Source: Erwinia sp. ErVv1 | Lineage (GTDB): Bacteria > Pseudomonadota > Gammaproteobacteria > Enterobacterales > Enterobacteriaceae | Length of the DNA stretch: 47,616 nt | Reading direction: 5' to 3' | Assembly: GCF_900068895.1 (NCBI RefSeq) | Contig: NZ_CDPK01000013.1 | Span: 55,522 to 103,137, forward strand | Shown here: positions 13,039-23,452 of the stretch, in pieces | How positions within the stretch are numbered: position 1 is the first letter of the stretch | Layout of the letters: each line of letters starts with the position of its first letter | The notes under the pieces: generated by a model | What the model was told of the DNA's origin: nothing | Database searches by the model: none | Seen by the model: the letters and a program-made list of their open reading frames with translations, nothing else | Translations under genes and position numbers: made by a program

Positions 13039-13692
13039 ATGACAGGTAAAACATTATTAGCGCAGGGCTATTCCCTGGCGGAAGAAGTCGCCAACAGTAT
13101 CAGTCATGGCATTGGTTTTATTTTTGGCATTATCGGACTGGTGCTGATGCTGATGGAAGCAAACGCCAGCCAGGCAGACACCGTAGCAATAATCAGCTAC
13201 AGCCTTTACGGCGGCAGTATGATCCTGTTGTTTCTGGCATCGACCCTTTATCATGCCATTCCCTATCCGGCCGCCAGGCTCTGGCTGCAAAAGCTGGACC
13301 ACTGCGCCATCTATTTACTGATCGCCGGAACCTACACGCCTTTCCTGATGGTCGGACTGAAATCGCCGCTGGCACACGGGCTGATGGTCATTATCTGGAG
13401 CCTGGCGCTGCTCGGGGTGCTGTTTAAATTATTGTTTATTAATCGCTTTGAGGCGCTTTCGGTCATTACCTATCTGCTGATGGGCTGGCTGTCGCTGATT
13501 GTGGTTTATCAGCTGGCACTGAAGCTGCCGGCGGGCGGCATATGGCTACTGGCGGCGGGGGGGATAATCTATTCGCTGGGCGTCATTTTCTATAGCTCGA
13601 AGCGCATCCCCTATAACCATGCCATCTGGCACGGCTTTGTACTTGGCGGCAGCGTTTGCCACTTTCTGGCGATCTACCTGTACGTGATGTGA
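13039..13692 (+). CDS. trhA: PAQR/hemolysin III-family membrane protein (TrhA/YqfA)
   Basis: Seven-helix inner-membrane protein of 217 residues in the PAQR/HlyIII family. In E. coli the homologue (YqfA/TrhA) maintains membrane energetics and fluidity; that role is family knowledge. Conserved elements are [12 protein letters not shown] near the N-terminus, [24 protein letters not shown] in the middle and [21 protein letters not shown] at the end, carrying the histidines of the presumed metal site. GGGGAG and AGGA precede the ATG. It is divergent from the HD gene across 270 bases in which I see nothing assignable. Confidence 0.92.
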   Translation: MTGKTLLAQGYSLAEEVANSISHGIGFIFGIIGLVLMLMEANASQADTVAIISYSLYGGSMILLFLASTLYHAIPYPAARLWLQKLDHCAIYLLIAGTYTPFLMVGLKSPLAHGLMVIIWSLALLGVLFKLLFINRFEALSVITYLLMGWLSLIVVYQLALKLPAGGIWLLAAGGIIYSLGVIFYSSKRIPYNHAIWHGFVLGGSVCHFLAIYLYVM

Positions 13693-13693
13693 T

Positions 13694-13716
13694 ACAGGGG
13701 CCGAGCGGCCCCTGTT
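13694..13716. terminator. bidirectional hairpin between trhA and ygfZ
   Basis: ACAGGGGCC and GGCCCCTGT pair around GAGC, right after the trhA stop and just before the ygfZ stop on the other strand. The stem is nine perfect pairs; the T-tract is short. Confidence 0.7.
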
Positions 13717-13725
13717 AAGCCCGGA

Positions 13726-14706
13726 TCAGGTCAGGGAATAGGGCAGAGGTTGAATCGTCAAGCTGCCGCCTTCGTCCCCCTGCACACGCAGCTCGCTGTC
13801 CGGCTCCAGATCGTTATTCAGCACGGCCTGAACCCATACTTCGCCGTTATCCAGCTGGCAGGCCGTCAGGAGCGTCCCGGTCCGCCGCCAGTTTTCCCCC
13901 AGTTTCATCTCCAGTGAACCACCGGCAGCAGGAACCTGCCCGGCATGTCCCGCCAGCCAGTAAAGCGCCCGTTTATTGGCGCCGCGAAATTTAGCGCGTG
14001 CAACCATCTCCTGACCGGTATAGCAGCCCTTTTTAAAGCTGATGGCGTCCAGCGCCTGGAGGTTAGTCGCCTGAGGAATAAACTGGGCGCTGGTGGCGGT
14101 ATCAATTACCGGCAAACCCGCTTCGATATCAAGCGCCAGCCACTGCGTGCTGTCGTTCAGCTGTGCCTGTCCCTCAAGCGCCTGGCGCAGCGTCTGAGCC
14201 GTCTGCGCATCGGTTACCAGCAGAAATCTTTCCTCCGGCGTGGGCAGCCAGAGCAGGGTGGTATTGTCCTGCTGCACTACAGGGTTTTCAGCATCCGGCA
14301 GGCTGGTAAAAACGCCAGCCAGCGCGCCACGGCACTGGAAGCCCGCGACCCCGATCAGCACGGCGTCATTATCGGCGGCAATGGTCACTTTTGAAAACAC
14401 GGCGTACTTCTTCAGCTGGGTAATCTGCTCTTCGCACAGGCTGCGGCGTGCAATATAAGCCAGCCCCCCGGCACGATGAAACAGACGCAGGTTGCTCCAC
14501 ATCTTTCCTTTGGCATCGCAATGCGCTGTCGGGCGGTGGTCATTGTCGGCCAGCGCGGCGACGTCCAGCGTCACCTGACCCTGTAAATAGCTGACGCTGT
14601 CGGCGCCGGTCACAGTCACGAGCGCCCACTCTTCCAGCGAGATCAGCGTAAGCGGCAGACGCGCAGAGGCCGCGGGTTGACGAGGCGGAAAAGAGAAAGT
14701 CGGCAT
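13726..14706 (-). CDS. ygfZ: tRNA-modifying / Fe-S cluster folate-binding protein YgfZ
   Basis: A 326-residue paralogue of the GcvT fold (COG0354/IBA57 family) that uses folate to help repair or assemble 4Fe-4S clusters, for example in MiaB. The hallmark motif [17 protein letters not shown], with its conserved cysteine, is present in the C-terminal half. [11 protein letters not shown] near residue 40 is also typical. The gene is divergent from sdhE-ygfX, as in E. coli, and both sides of that divergence concern Fe-S or flavoprotein maturation. Confidence 0.95.
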   Translation of the reverse strand: MPTFSFPPRQPAASARLPLTLISLEEWALVTVTGADSVSYLQGQVTLDVAALADNDHRPTAHCDAKGKMWSNLRLFHRAGGLAYIARRSLCEEQITQLKKYAVFSKVTIAADNDAVLIGVAGFQCRGALAGVFTSLPDAENPVVQQDNTTLLWLPTPEERFLLVTDAQTAQTLRQALEGQAQLNDSTQWLALDIEAGLPVIDTATSAQFIPQATNLQALDAISFKKGCYTGQEMVARAKFRGANKRALYWLAGHAGQVPAAGGSLEMKLGENWRRTGTLLTACQLDNGEVWVQAVLNNDLEPDSELRVQGDEGGSLTIQPLPYSLT

Positions 14707-14933
14707 GATTCAGTCCTGTAGTGGGGTGAAAAAAACAGCTCTGCTCCTTATGTTAAAAGAGCCGAATGGCTTTGCAACCTGTTTCCTTGAAACGGCGCAC
14801 AAAACGCGTGATAACTCTGCACGGCAGCTCGCTGCTTTGCGGGACGGCGCGAAATCCGGCCGCTATTGCATCAACATCCCCGATAAAAAGCGCTACACTA
14901 GCGGCCATCTTTGACTGAATGACGATGGATAAT

Positions 14934-15200
14934 ATGGATAGTAGCAATAAAGCCCGGGTTCACTGGGCCTGCCGCCGGGGGATGCGTGAACTGGATATCT
15001 CCATTATGCCGTTTTTTGAGTATGAGTATGATTCCCTTTCTGAGGACGACAAGCAGATATTTATTCGCCTGCTAGAGAATGACGATCCCGACCTCTTCAA
15101 CTGGCTGATGAATCACGGTGACCCCGCCGATCCTGAACTTAAGCGCATGATCAATCTGATACAGCAGCGAAATCAGCAACGTGGCCCAGTGGCACGCTGA
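14934..15200 (+). CDS. sdhE: FAD assembly factor SdhE
   Basis: Small (88-residue) protein that promotes covalent flavinylation of succinate dehydrogenase SdhA and fumarate reductase FrdA. The RGxxE motif is seen in [10 protein letters not shown], followed by [11 protein letters not shown] and [12 protein letters not shown], all typical. The start at 14934 matches the E. coli N-terminus; ATGs 9 and 15 bases upstream are in frame and cannot be fully excluded. It overlaps ygfX by 20 bases. Confidence 0.94.
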   Translation: MDSSNKARVHWACRRGMRELDISIMPFFEYEYDSLSEDDKQIFIRLLENDDPDLFNWLMNHGDPADPELKRMINLIQQRNQQRGPVAR

Positions 15201-15588
15201 GCTCAGGGTATCCTGGCGTGCGCAGTGGATATCCCTGCTTCTGCACGGCGTAGCGATACTCGCGCTGCTGCTGGCACCCTGGCCTGCCAGCTATACCCTG
15301 GTCTGGATGCTGCTACTGACGCTGGTTGTCTTTGAATGTGTGCGCAGCCAGCGGCGTATTCGCAGTCGCGAAGGGGATATCGCGCTGCTGGAGGGGGGGC
15401 AGGTTCAGTGGCGCCAGAAACGCTGGCACATCACCGGCCGTCCGTGGATGACCCGGCAGGCGATGCTACTGACGCTGCGTACCCCGTCAGGGGATCGGGA
15501 GAAACTCTGGCTACTCAGGGACAGCATGGATGAAGAGGCATGGCGTCAGCTCCGCCAGCTGCTGCTGATCCCTGCCCGCGACGCATGA
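15181..15588 (+). CDS. ygfX: YgfX/CptA inner-membrane protein
   Basis: A 135-residue membrane protein starting at GTG inside the sdhE 3' end. Residues about 16-52 form two closely spaced membrane segments around WPASY, followed by the conserved [10 protein letters not shown] and a soluble C-terminal half with [15 protein letters not shown]. In E. coli YgfX was named as the toxin of an sdhE-ygfX pair. That role is disputed because SdhE is a flavinylation factor, so only membership in the family is certain. Confidence 0.9.
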   Translation: MAQWHAELRVSWRAQWISLLLHGVAILALLLAPWPASYTLVWMLLLTLVVFECVRSQRRIRSREGDIALLEGGQVQWRQKRWHITGRPWMTRQAMLLTLRTPSGDREKLWLLRDSMDEEAWRQLRQLLLIPARDA

Positions 15589-15719
15589 TGATGCGGAACT
15601 GCGCTTCACTCACCGCGCGGCGTGACGTTCTGTAGCAGAGCAGCCGCTACCCGCGCCGCATGACGAGGCGGCGATTAGCTTAATGCGGCCCGCAGCCTGT
15701 GCGGACGGGATTGCTGCCG

Positions 15720-16238
15720 TTACAGCAGCGCCGCCATCTCGGTGAGGATCTGCTCGCCCCACTGGGCAATGCGCTCGTCGGTGCGCTCAAACTGATTAAT
15801 ATCATCCAGCGCCAGCCCAAAAAAGTGCCTGCCGTCGGGGGTAAGTGGTTTGGTGCTGGTAAATTCATACCCCTCATTTGGCCACAGGCCGACAAACTTC
15901 ACGCCCATTGGGGCCAGCAGGTCATGCAGCATGCCGAGCGCGTCGAGAAACCACTCGCTGTATTCTCCCTGATCGCCCATGCCGTACAGGGCCACCACTT
16001 TATCACGCAGGTTTAGCGCGGGCAGGTCGCTCCAGATGGCTTCCCAGTCCTCCTGCAGCTCGCCGAAGTCCCAGGTTGGAATGCCGAGGATCAGCATGTC
16101 ATACTGTTCCATCAGCTGCGGGGGATCGTCCTTCAGATTATGCAGCGTAACGAGATCGTCGCCGATAAAGTCGCGGATCTTCTCTGCCGCCATTTCGGTG
16201 TAGCAGGTGCTTGAGCCATAAAACAGACCGATATTCAT
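15720..16238 (-). CDS. fldB: flavodoxin 2
   Basis: FMN-binding electron carrier of 172 residues, matching E. coli FldB (173). The phosphate-binding loop is [14 protein letters not shown] near residue 7, followed by [15 protein letters not shown] and [19 protein letters not shown], which bind the flavin ring. The ATG giving [10 protein letters not shown] is chosen by homology; an in-frame ATG five codons upstream is less likely. It is divergent from xerD. Confidence 0.95.
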   Translation of the reverse strand: MNIGLFYGSSTCYTEMAAEKIRDFIGDDLVTLHNLKDDPPQLMEQYDMLILGIPTWDFGELQEDWEAIWSDLPALNLRDKVVALYGMGDQGEYSEWFLDALGMLHDLLAPMGVKFVGLWPNEGYEFTSTKPLTPDGRHFFGLALDDINQFERTDERIAQWGEQILTEMAALL

Positions 16239-16339
16239 CTCTGGTAATCTCATTCCTCTTGATGCACTGGCGCGGATTATATCAGAATTGACCAGGGGTC
16301 AGGCATAACAGGCCGTCGGTAAACAGATAAAGGGGCAGT

Positions 16340-17236
16340 GTGGTGCAGGACAGCGATCTGATTGAACAGTTTTTAGATGCCTTGTGGATCGAGCGTAACC
16401 TGGCGGAAAACACGGTGGCTTCCTACCGGCTGGACCTGATGTCGCTGGTCGGCTGGGCTGCGCATCATAACACCCAGCTGCTGCGCGTTGATGCCGCGGA
16501 CCTGCAGCAGTTTCTGGCTGAAAGGCTGGAGGGGGGCTACAAGGCGAGCAGCTCCGCGCGGCTGTTAAGCGCAATGCGCCGCCTGTTTCAGTATCTCTAT
16601 CGGGAAAAGCTGCGCGAAGACGATCCCAGCGCGCTGCTCTCTTCCCCTAAGCTGCCGCAGCGCTTGCCGAAAGATCTCAGCGAGGCGCAGATAGACCGGC
16701 TGCTACAGGCACCCAGCGTTGAGCAGCCAATTGAGCTGCGCGACAAAGCGATGCTGGAGCTGCTCTACGCCACCGGCCTGCGCGTCACCGAGCTGGTCAG
16801 CCTGACGCTCAATAACGTCAGCCTGCGGCAGGGCGTGGTGCGAGTGATTGGTAAGGGAGATAAAGAGCGTCTGGTGCCCCTGGGGGAAGAGGCGGTGCAC
16901 TGGCTGGAGCAGTATATTGAGTATGGTCGCCCGTGGCTGCTTAACGGTCAGACGCTGGACGTGCTGTTTCCCAGCAACCGCGCGCAGCAAATGACGCGGC
17001 AAACTTTCTGGCATCGAATCAAACATTACGCCACACTGGCAGGCATCGACAGTAATAAACTCTCGCCCCACGTGCTTCGCCATGCATTTGCTACCCACCT
17101 TCTGAACCATGGGGCCGATCTGCGTGTCGTACAGATGCTGTTGGGCCATAGCGACCTGTCGACGACCCAGATCTACACGCACGTTGCCACTGAGCGACTG
17201 CGGCAGTTACATCAGCAGCACCATCCTCGCGCCTGA
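16340..17236 (+). CDS. xerD: site-specific tyrosine recombinase XerD
   Basis: Tyrosine recombinase of 298 residues that acts with XerC at dif to resolve chromosome dimers under FtsK control. The catalytic set is visible: R in YATGLRVTEL, K in GKGDKERLVPLG, H and R in HVLRHAFATHLL, H in LLGHSDLSTTQ and the nucleophile Y in TQIYTHV. The start is GTG at 16340, followed by another GTG; the E. coli protein has the same length. It heads the run xerD-dsbC-recJ-prfB-lysS. Confidence 0.97.
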   Translation: MVQDSDLIEQFLDALWIERNLAENTVASYRLDLMSLVGWAAHHNTQLLRVDAADLQQFLAERLEGGYKASSSARLLSAMRRLFQYLYREKLREDDPSALLSSPKLPQRLPKDLSEAQIDRLLQAPSVEQPIELRDKAMLELLYATGLRVTELVSLTLNNVSLRQGVVRVIGKGDKERLVPLGEEAVHWLEQYIEYGRPWLLNGQTLDVLFPSNRAQQMTRQTFWHRIKHYATLAGIDSNKLSPHVLRHAFATHLLNHGADLRVVQMLLGHSDLSTTQIYTHVATERLRQLHQQHHPRA

Positions 17237-17324
17237 CCTACGGCGCGGTGAATACTATTACCGGCCTGCGACCCCGCTCTGAGGGCGGGTTCAGGCTCAG
17301 CGTACAAGTCTATAAGGACATTAA

Positions 17325-18026
17325 ATGAAGAAGCGTTACCTGATACTTTCTCTGCTTATCGCCGTCAGTGGCTTGTCCCACGCCGATGATGCGGCCATTA
17401 AACAGTCGCTGCAAAAGCTCGGCCTTCAGCAAACGGAGATCCAACCTTCTCCTCTGCCGGGAATGAAAACGGTACTGACGGAGAGCGGCGTACTGTATAT
17501 CACCGACGATGGTAAACAGTTTATTCAGGGACCGCTGTACGACGTCAGTGCAGGCCAGCCGGTAAACGTGACCAATAAACTGCTGGAGAAAAAGGTCGAT
17601 GCGCTGAGTAGCGAGATGATCGTTTATAAAGCGCCGAAGGAGCAGCACGTCATCACCGTATTTACCGACATCACCTGTGGCTACTGCCATAAGCTGCATG
17701 CGGAAATGGCCGACTACAACGCGCTTGGCATCACCGTGCGCTACCTGGCCTTCCCTCGTGAGGGGATGAATGGTCAGGTGGCGAAGGATATGAAATCAAT
17801 CTGGTGCGCAGGCGATCGTCGCAAGGCGTTTGATGCGGCGATGAAGGGCGAAGCGGTTTCGCCGATTGACTGCAAAATCGACCTTTCCCAGCATTACAAA
17901 CTGGGCATCCTCTACGGTATCCAGGGTACGCCTGCCATCCTGCTGCAAAACGGTATGATGATCCCCGGTTACCAGGGACCTAAAGAGATGAAACAGCTAC
18001 TTGATAGCCAGAAAGCAGGCGGCTGA
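17325..18026 (+). CDS. dsbC: periplasmic disulfide isomerase DsbC
   Basis: Protein of 233 residues with a Sec signal peptide of about 20 residues ending SGLSHA. The N-terminal dimerisation domain is followed by a thioredoxin-like domain carrying the redox motif C118-G-Y-C121, a second cysteine pair (WCAGDRR and IDCKID), and a cis-proline loop in GIQGTPAILLQNG. It shuffles wrong disulfides in the periplasm and is kept reduced by DsbD. It lies 88 bases after xerD and 5 bases before recJ. Confidence 0.96.
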   Translation: MKKRYLILSLLIAVSGLSHADDAAIKQSLQKLGLQQTEIQPSPLPGMKTVLTESGVLYITDDGKQFIQGPLYDVSAGQPVNVTNKLLEKKVDALSSEMIVYKAPKEQHVITVFTDITCGYCHKLHAEMADYNALGITVRYLAFPREGMNGQVAKDMKSIWCAGDRRKAFDAAMKGEAVSPIDCKIDLSQHYKLGILYGIQGTPAILLQNGMMIPGYQGPKEMKQLLDSQKAGG

Positions 18027-18031
18027 TTGCA

Positions 18032-19750
18032 TTGAACAGTAAAACCGAGCTCCGCCGCCGTCGGGCGGTGGAGGGTAGCCAGCTCCCGGCCGATCTCCAC
18101 CCGCTGCTGCGCCGTCTCTATATGCAGCGGGGCGTACTCCAGCCCGATGAGCTGGTGCGAAGTGCTAAAAATCTTCATCCCTTCCAGTCGCTGGCGGGTA
18201 TTGAGCGCGCGGCGGCGATCCTGCATCAGGCCATTGCTGATAATTTATGCATTATGATCGTGGGCGATTTTGACGCCGACGGCGCGACCAGCACCGCACT
18301 GACGGTACTGGCGCTGCGCAGCATGGGCGCGGCTAACGTTAAGTATCTTGTGCCTAACCGGTTTGATGACGGCTACGGCCTCAGCCCGGAAGTGGTGGAG
18401 CAGGCGGCGGCGCGCGGCGCGCAGCTGATCGTCACCGTTGATAACGGCATTTCGTCACATACGGGCGTCAGCCTTGCCCATGAAAAGGGCATTGCGGTGG
18501 TCATTACCGATCACCACCTGCCGGGCGATACCCTGCCGGATGCCGATGCGATAGTGAACCCGAACCTGCATGAGTGCGACTTTCCTTCGGGTGCGCTGGC
18601 CGGGGTAGGGGTCGCCTTCTACCTGATGCTGGCGCTGCGCGCGCGCCTGCGCGAGAGCGGGGCGGAAACGCTGCCGAACCTGGCTGAACTGCTGGATCTG
18701 GTGGCGCTGGGGACGGTTGCCGACGTGGTGCCGCTGGACGGCAATAACCGCATTCTGGTCTGGCAGGGTCTGAGCCGCATCCGCGCGGGTAAGTGCCGCC
18801 CGGGGATCAAGGCGCTGCTCGAGGTGGCTAACCGCGATGCAAGGCAGCTGGCGGCGAACGATCTCGGCTTTGCGCTGGGGCCGCGTCTTAATGCTGCTGG
18901 CCGCCTGGACGATATGTCCGTCGGGGTGGCGCTCCTGCTCAGCGAGGATATCGCTCAGGCCCGCATGCTGGCCAGCGAGCTGGATGCGCTAAACCAGACG
19001 CGGAAAGAGATTGAGCAGGGCATGCAGACCGAGGCGCTGGCGCTGTGCGATGCGCTTGAGCGCAGCAGCGAGGCGCTGCCGCTCGGCATTGCGATGTACC
19101 ATCCCGAATGGCACCAGGGCGTGGTGGGAATTCTGGCATCCCGCCTGAAGGAGCGTTTCAACCGGCCCGTTATCGCCTTTGCTCCCTCGGGGGATGGTCT
19201 GCTTAAGGGGTCGGGGCGGTCTATTGTCGGTCTGCATATGCGTGACGCGCTGGAGCGGCTTGATACGCTCAATCCGGGGCTGATCCTCAAGTTTGGCGGT
19301 CACGCGATGGCGGCAGGCCTGTCGCTGGAGGAGGCGAAGTTTGAGGAGTTCCGCCAGCGCTTCGGCGACCTGGTGGGCGACTGGCTGGACGAGGAGGCGC
19401 TACAGGGCGTCGTCTGGAGCGACGGCGAACTGATGGCGCAGGAACTGACGCTCCCCACGGCAGAACTGCTGCGTGAAGCGGGCCCCTGGGGTCAGGCGTT
19501 TCCGGAACCCCAGTTCGACGGCAAATTCACCCTCATCCAGCAGCGGCTGGTGGGTGAACGGCATCTGAAGGTGATGGTCGAGCCGCTGGGCGGAGGCCCG
19601 CTGCTGGACGGTATTGCTTTCAACGTTGACACCACCCTGTGGCCGGACCCCAGCGTCCGCCAGGTCGAGCTGGCCTACAAGCTGGATATTAATGAATTTC
19701 GCGGTAACCGCAGCGTGCAGCTTATAATCAGCCACCTCTGGCCGCTATAG
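18032..19750 (+). CDS. recJ: single-stranded-DNA-specific 5'-3' exonuclease RecJ
   Basis: DHH-family exonuclease of 572 residues (577 in E. coli) used in RecF recombination and mismatch repair. Motifs: VGDFDADGATST, VTVDNGISSH, ITDHHLPGDTLPDADAIVNP, GTVADVVPLD and the DHHA1 block GGHAMAAGLSLE. The start appears to be TTG at 18032, five bases after the dsbC stop; this is inferred from alignment of MNSKTELRRRR with the E. coli start. A rare start plus tight spacing suggests low expression coupled to dsbC. Confidence 0.95.
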   Translation: MNSKTELRRRRAVEGSQLPADLHPLLRRLYMQRGVLQPDELVRSAKNLHPFQSLAGIERAAAILHQAIADNLCIMIVGDFDADGATSTALTVLALRSMGAANVKYLVPNRFDDGYGLSPEVVEQAAARGAQLIVTVDNGISSHTGVSLAHEKGIAVVITDHHLPGDTLPDADAIVNPNLHECDFPSGALAGVGVAFYLMLALRARLRESGAETLPNLAELLDLVALGTVADVVPLDGNNRILVWQGLSRIRAGKCRPGIKALLEVANRDARQLAANDLGFALGPRLNAAGRLDDMSVGVALLLSEDIAQARMLASELDALNQTRKEIEQGMQTEALALCDALERSSEALPLGIAMYHPEWHQGVVGILASRLKERFNRPVIAFAPSGDGLLKGSGRSIVGLHMRDALERLDTLNPGLILKFGGHAMAAGLSLEEAKFEEFRQRFGDLVGDWLDEEALQGVVWSDGELMAQELTLPTAELLREAGPWGQAFPEPQFDGKFTLIQQRLVGERHLKVMVEPLGGGPLLDGIAFNVDTTLWPDPSVRQVELAYKLDINEFRGNRSVQLIISHLWPL

Positions 19751-19846
19751 CCTGAACTGAAGCAAGGCTACAAACTGCCCCGAATTTCAGTTAAACTGCT
19801 GAGTTACATTTACGCCCGATTCGATCACCTAAAAGATTTTAAAATC

Positions 19847-20945
19847 ATGTTTGAAATTAACCCGGTAAAGAACCGAATTCAGGATATCTCAGAGCGCAGT
19901 GGCGTTCTCAGGGGGTATCTTTGACTACGATGCCAAGAAAGAACGCTTAGAAGAAGTTAACGCCGAGCTGGAACAGCCGGACGTCTGGAATGAGCCTGAA
20001 CGCGCCCAGGCGCTGGGCAAAGAGCGCTCGTCGCTGGAAGCGATCGTCGAAACCCTGGATCAGCTTACCCAGGGGCTGGACGACGTCTCAGGCCTGCTGG
20101 AGCTGGCGGTTGAAGCCGAAGACGAAGAGACCTTCAACGAGGCCGTTGCCGAACTCGACGTGCTGGAGAAGAAGCTGGGCGAACTTGAGTTCCGCCGCAT
20201 GTTCTCCGGCGAGTACGACAGCGCCGACTGCTACATCGACATTCAGGCCGGTTCCGGCGGCACCGAAGCGCAGGACTGGGCCAGCATGCTGGTTCGTATG
20301 TACCTGCGCTGGGCTGAAGCGAAAGGCTTCAAAACCGAGGTGATTGAAGAGTCCGACGGCGACGTTGCGGGGATCAAATCCGCCACGCTGCGCATTATCG
20401 GCGACTACGCTTTCGGCTGGCTGCGCACGGAAACGGGCGTCCATCGCCTGGTGCGAAAAAGCCCGTTTGACTCGGGTGGCCGTCGCCATACCTCGTTCAG
20501 CTCCGCCTTTATCTATCCGGAAGTGGAAGACGATATTGATATCGACATCAATCCGGCGGATCTGCGTATTGACGTTTATCGCGCGTCGGGTGCGGGCGGT
20601 CAGCACGTTAACCGGACCGAATCGGCGGTGCGTATCACCCATATTCCGACCAATACCGTTACCCAGTGCCAGAACGATCGCTCTCAGCATAAAAACAAAG
20701 ACCAGGCCATGAAGCAGATGAAGGCAAAGCTGTATGAGCTGGAAATGCAGAAGAAAAATGCTGAGAAGCAGGCGCTGGAAGATAACAAATCTGATATCGG
20801 CTGGGGGAGCCAAATCCGCTCCTACGTTCTTGATGACGCACGTATCAAGGACCTGCGCACCGGCGTGGAAACCCGCAATACCCAGGCGGTGCTGGATGGC
20901 GATCTGGACCGATTTATTGAAGCAAGCTTGAAAGCAGGGCTATAA
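19847..20945 (+). CDS. prfB: peptide chain release factor 2 with programmed +1 frameshift
   Basis: RF2 reads UGA and UAA. Translation starts at ATG 19847 and meets an in-frame TGA at 19922-19924 after 25 codons. Full-length protein needs a +1 slip at CTT-TGA-C, so the coding joins 19847-19921 to 19923-20945 and gives 365 residues, exactly the E. coli length. The internal Shine-Dalgarno AGGGGG (19910-19915) sits three bases before CTT, as required. Peptide anticodon SPF is in RKSPFDSGG and the hydrolysis motif GGQ in [12 protein letters not shown]. It lies upstream of lysS, as in E. coli. Confidence 0.97.
19907..19925 (+). promoter_or_regulatory. prfB programmed frameshift site (RF2 autoregulation)
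   Basis: The core is AGGGGG-TAT-CTT-TGA-C. When RF2 is scarce, the ribosome pauses at UGA, the internal Shine-Dalgarno pulls, and the peptidyl-tRNA slips from CUU to UUU. The TGAC context with C after the stop is the inefficient terminator used in this mechanism. The element is seen directly; its function is established in E. coli. Confidence 0.97.
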
Positions 20946-20954
20946 GGAACTGAC

Positions 20955-22475
20955 ATGTCTGAACAACAACCGCAGGGCACTGACGTCGCACTTGAGTTAA
21001 ACAATGAACTGAAAGCGCGTCGCGAAAAACTCAGCGCGCTGCGTGAAAAGGGCGTGGCATTCCCGAATGATTTTCGCCGCGATCGCACGTCAGACCAGCT
21101 GCATGCTGAGTTTGATGCGAAAGAGAACGAAGAGCTGGAAGCGCTGGGCATTGAGGTTAGCGTTGCCGGGCGCATGATGACCCGCCGTATTATGGGCAAA
21201 GCCTCCTTCGTCACCCTTCAGGACGTGGGCGGCCGCATTCAGCTGTACGTTTCGCGTGACGACCTGGCGGAAGGCATCTATAACGAGCAGTTCAAGAAGT
21301 GGGATCTCGGCGATATCGTCGGTGCGCGCGGCAAGCTGTTCAAAACCAAAACCGGCGAGCTTTCCATTCACTGTAGCGAACTGCGCCTGCTGACTAAAGC
21401 CCTGCGCCCGCTGCCGGACAAGTTTCACGGTCTGGCCGATCAGGAAACCCGCTACCGTCAGCGCTATCTGGATCTGATCGCCAACGACGAATCGCGCAAA
21501 ACCTTTAAAATCCGCTCGCAGATTATGGCCGGTATCCGTAGCTTTATGGTGGGTCGCCAGTTTATGGAAGTGGAAACGCCAATGATGCAGGTGATCCCAG
21601 GCGGCGCCTCTGCCCGTCCGTTTATCACTCATCATAACGCGCTGGATATTGATATGTATCTGCGCATCGCCCCGGAGCTGTACCTTAAGCGCCTGGTGGT
21701 CGGCGGCTTCGATCGCGTCTTCGAGATCAACCGTAACTTCCGCAACGAAGGGATCTCACCGCGCCATAACCCAGAGTTCACCATGATGGAACTCTATATG
21801 TCCTATGCGGACTATAAGGATCTGATCGAGCTGACCGAGAGCCTGTTCCGTACTCTGGCGCAGGACGTGCTTGGCACCACCGTAGTGCCTTATGGCGAGC
21901 AGAGCTTCGATTTCGGTAAGCCCTTCGACAAGCTGACCATGAAGGAAGCGATCCAGAAATACCGTCCGGAAACCGACCTTGCCGATCTTGATGATTTTGA
22001 TAAGGCTTCAGCCATTGCGCGGTCGCTGGGGATCAAGATTGAGAAGAGCTGGGGCCTCGGCCGTCTGGTAACGGAAATCTTTGAAGAGACGGCGGAAAGC
22101 CATCTGATCCAGCCGACCTTTATCACCGAGTATCCGGCTGAAGTTTCGCCGCTGGCGCGTCGTAACGACCAGAACCCGGAAATCACCGATCGCTTTGAGT
22201 TCTTTATCGGCGGGCGTGAAATCGGCAACGGCTTCTCCGAGCTGAATGATGCACAGGATCAGGCAGAGCGTTTCCTGCAGCAGGTTAATGCCAAGGATGC
22301 GGGTGACGATGAAGCCATGTTCTATGACGAAGATTACGTCACCGCGCTGGAGCACGGCCTGCCGCCAACGGCCGGGCTGGGGATTGGAATTGACCGTATG
22401 GTGATGCTGTTTACTAACAGCCACACCATCCGCGACGTCATTCTGTTCCCTGCGCTGCGTCCAGGCGGCAAGTAA
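20955..22475 (+). CDS. lysS: lysyl-tRNA synthetase, class II
   Basis: Class II synthetase of 506 residues (505 in E. coli LysS). The N-terminal OB-fold anticodon domain includes [19 protein letters not shown]. The catalytic motifs follow: motif 1 around [21 protein letters not shown], motif 2 [20 protein letters not shown] and motif 3 [18 protein letters not shown]. It begins nine bases after prfB and ends before a strong terminator. Confidence 0.97.
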   Translation: MSEQQPQGTDVALELNNELKARREKLSALREKGVAFPNDFRRDRTSDQLHAEFDAKENEELEALGIEVSVAGRMMTRRIMGKASFVTLQDVGGRIQLYVSRDDLAEGIYNEQFKKWDLGDIVGARGKLFKTKTGELSIHCSELRLLTKALRPLPDKFHGLADQETRYRQRYLDLIANDESRKTFKIRSQIMAGIRSFMVGRQFMEVETPMMQVIPGGASARPFITHHNALDIDMYLRIAPELYLKRLVVGGFDRVFEINRNFRNEGISPRHNPEFTMMELYMSYADYKDLIELTESLFRTLAQDVLGTTVVPYGEQSFDFGKPFDKLTMKEAIQKYRPETDLADLDDFDKASAIARSLGIKIEKSWGLGRLVTEIFEETAESHLIQPTFITEYPAEVSPLARRNDQNPEITDRFEFFIGGREIGNGFSELNDAQDQAERFLQQVNAKDAGDDEAMFYDEDYVTALEHGLPPTAGLGIGIDRMVMLFTNSHTIRDVILFPALRPGGK

Positions 22476-22535
22476 GCGCTTAACGAACCACCGTCCCGGG
22501 ATTTACGACCACCGGGACGCACGGTCAGACAGAGT

Positions 22536-22563
22536 AAAGGGACGAAGCGATTCGTCCCTTTTT
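22536..22563 (+). terminator. intrinsic terminator of prfB-lysS
   Basis: GGGACGAA and TTCGTCCC pair perfectly around GCGA and are followed by five T residues. A second weaker hairpin (GTCCCGG/CCGGGAC, 22493-22518) lies just upstream. Confidence 0.92.
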
Positions 22564-22592
22564 CATTGGCCCGCGCCAAACGCTATCGACGA

Positions 22593-23216
22593 TCAGGATT
22601 TAACGGCCTGATTCAACCAGTCCTTAAAGCGGGCATAGGGAATATAGAGCGAAACGTCTTTGTACAGCGCTTTACCGGTTTTCAGGTCATTGATACGGTC
22701 TGAATAGCCGACGATAACGCCTGCCACCGAGTCATCAGCGGCATTATAGACTGCCCCGCCGGACATACCTTTTACCACGCCTGCATCAGACGCGACCACC
22801 ACGCAGCTGACTTTGTTCCACTCATTTTTCAGGCCGGTATTGACCAGGTTGGTGCCGGTCGATGCCACCGGCATGGCGGAGATAAAGCTGTAGCCGTAGA
22901 GGTTTATTTTGTCGCCAATGTGGCCATTACGGAAGTGGGGCGGATGAAAATCGGTGTTCTTATGGTACACCACCGCCAGGTCACATTCAGGATGGTAAGC
23001 CTTCACCCGATACAGGGAGTATTTCGCCACGTGCGCGGCGGTCAGGCTGTATTCAGACGTGAGCGGTATTGTGGTGCCGAGCGTACCCACCCCTAAGACG
23101 GTCGGGATCCCGGTAACGGTCATATCTACCCGTTTTTCAGCCTCGCTACTGTACTCATACTTTCCGACGGAACATCCGCACAGCAGCAGGGTGAGCAGGA
23201 AAATAGCACGTTGCAT
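22593..23216 (-). CDS. lipoprotein with trypsin-like serine protease domain
   Basis: A 207-residue predicted lipoprotein. The N-terminus has a hydrophobic stretch ending in LLCGC, so Cys15 is the likely lipidation site, although Cys at -2 is not the commonest choice. A chymotrypsin-fold catalytic triad can be read as H62 (TAAHV), D79 (CDLAVVY) and S152 (GMSGGAVY), with the GxSGG motif. The domain is close to minimal size, so substrates and regulation are unknown. It is convergent with lysS and a single gene. I know no name for it. Confidence 0.75.
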   Translation of the reverse strand: MQRAIFLLTLLLCGCSVGKYEYSSEAEKRVDMTVTGIPTVLGVGTLGTTIPLTSEYSLTAAHVAKYSLYRVKAYHPECDLAVVYHKNTDFHPPHFRNGHIGDKINLYGYSFISAMPVASTGTNLVNTGLKNEWNKVSCVVVASDAGVVKGMSGGAVYNAADDSVAGVIVGYSDRINDLKTGKALYKDVSLYIPYARFKDWLNQAVKS

Positions 23217-23452
23217 CTTATTTCCTCGGCAATGAATCGATCAAGCACAGCACTGGGATGCCCGTTGGAACCGTTATCGAGGTATCGGCTTTTACACGCA
23301 AAGCTTTAACTATTTCACTTATTGCCCAGACTACTGTTTATCTGACTTAAGGCAAATTTAAGTTGCACCTGGAGGGGAAAACTAAGATCAATCCTGGAGA
23401 GACCCGGCTGGCGGGCGGGTTATCCCTGGCGGGTGATGCTGCGCGTAATGAA

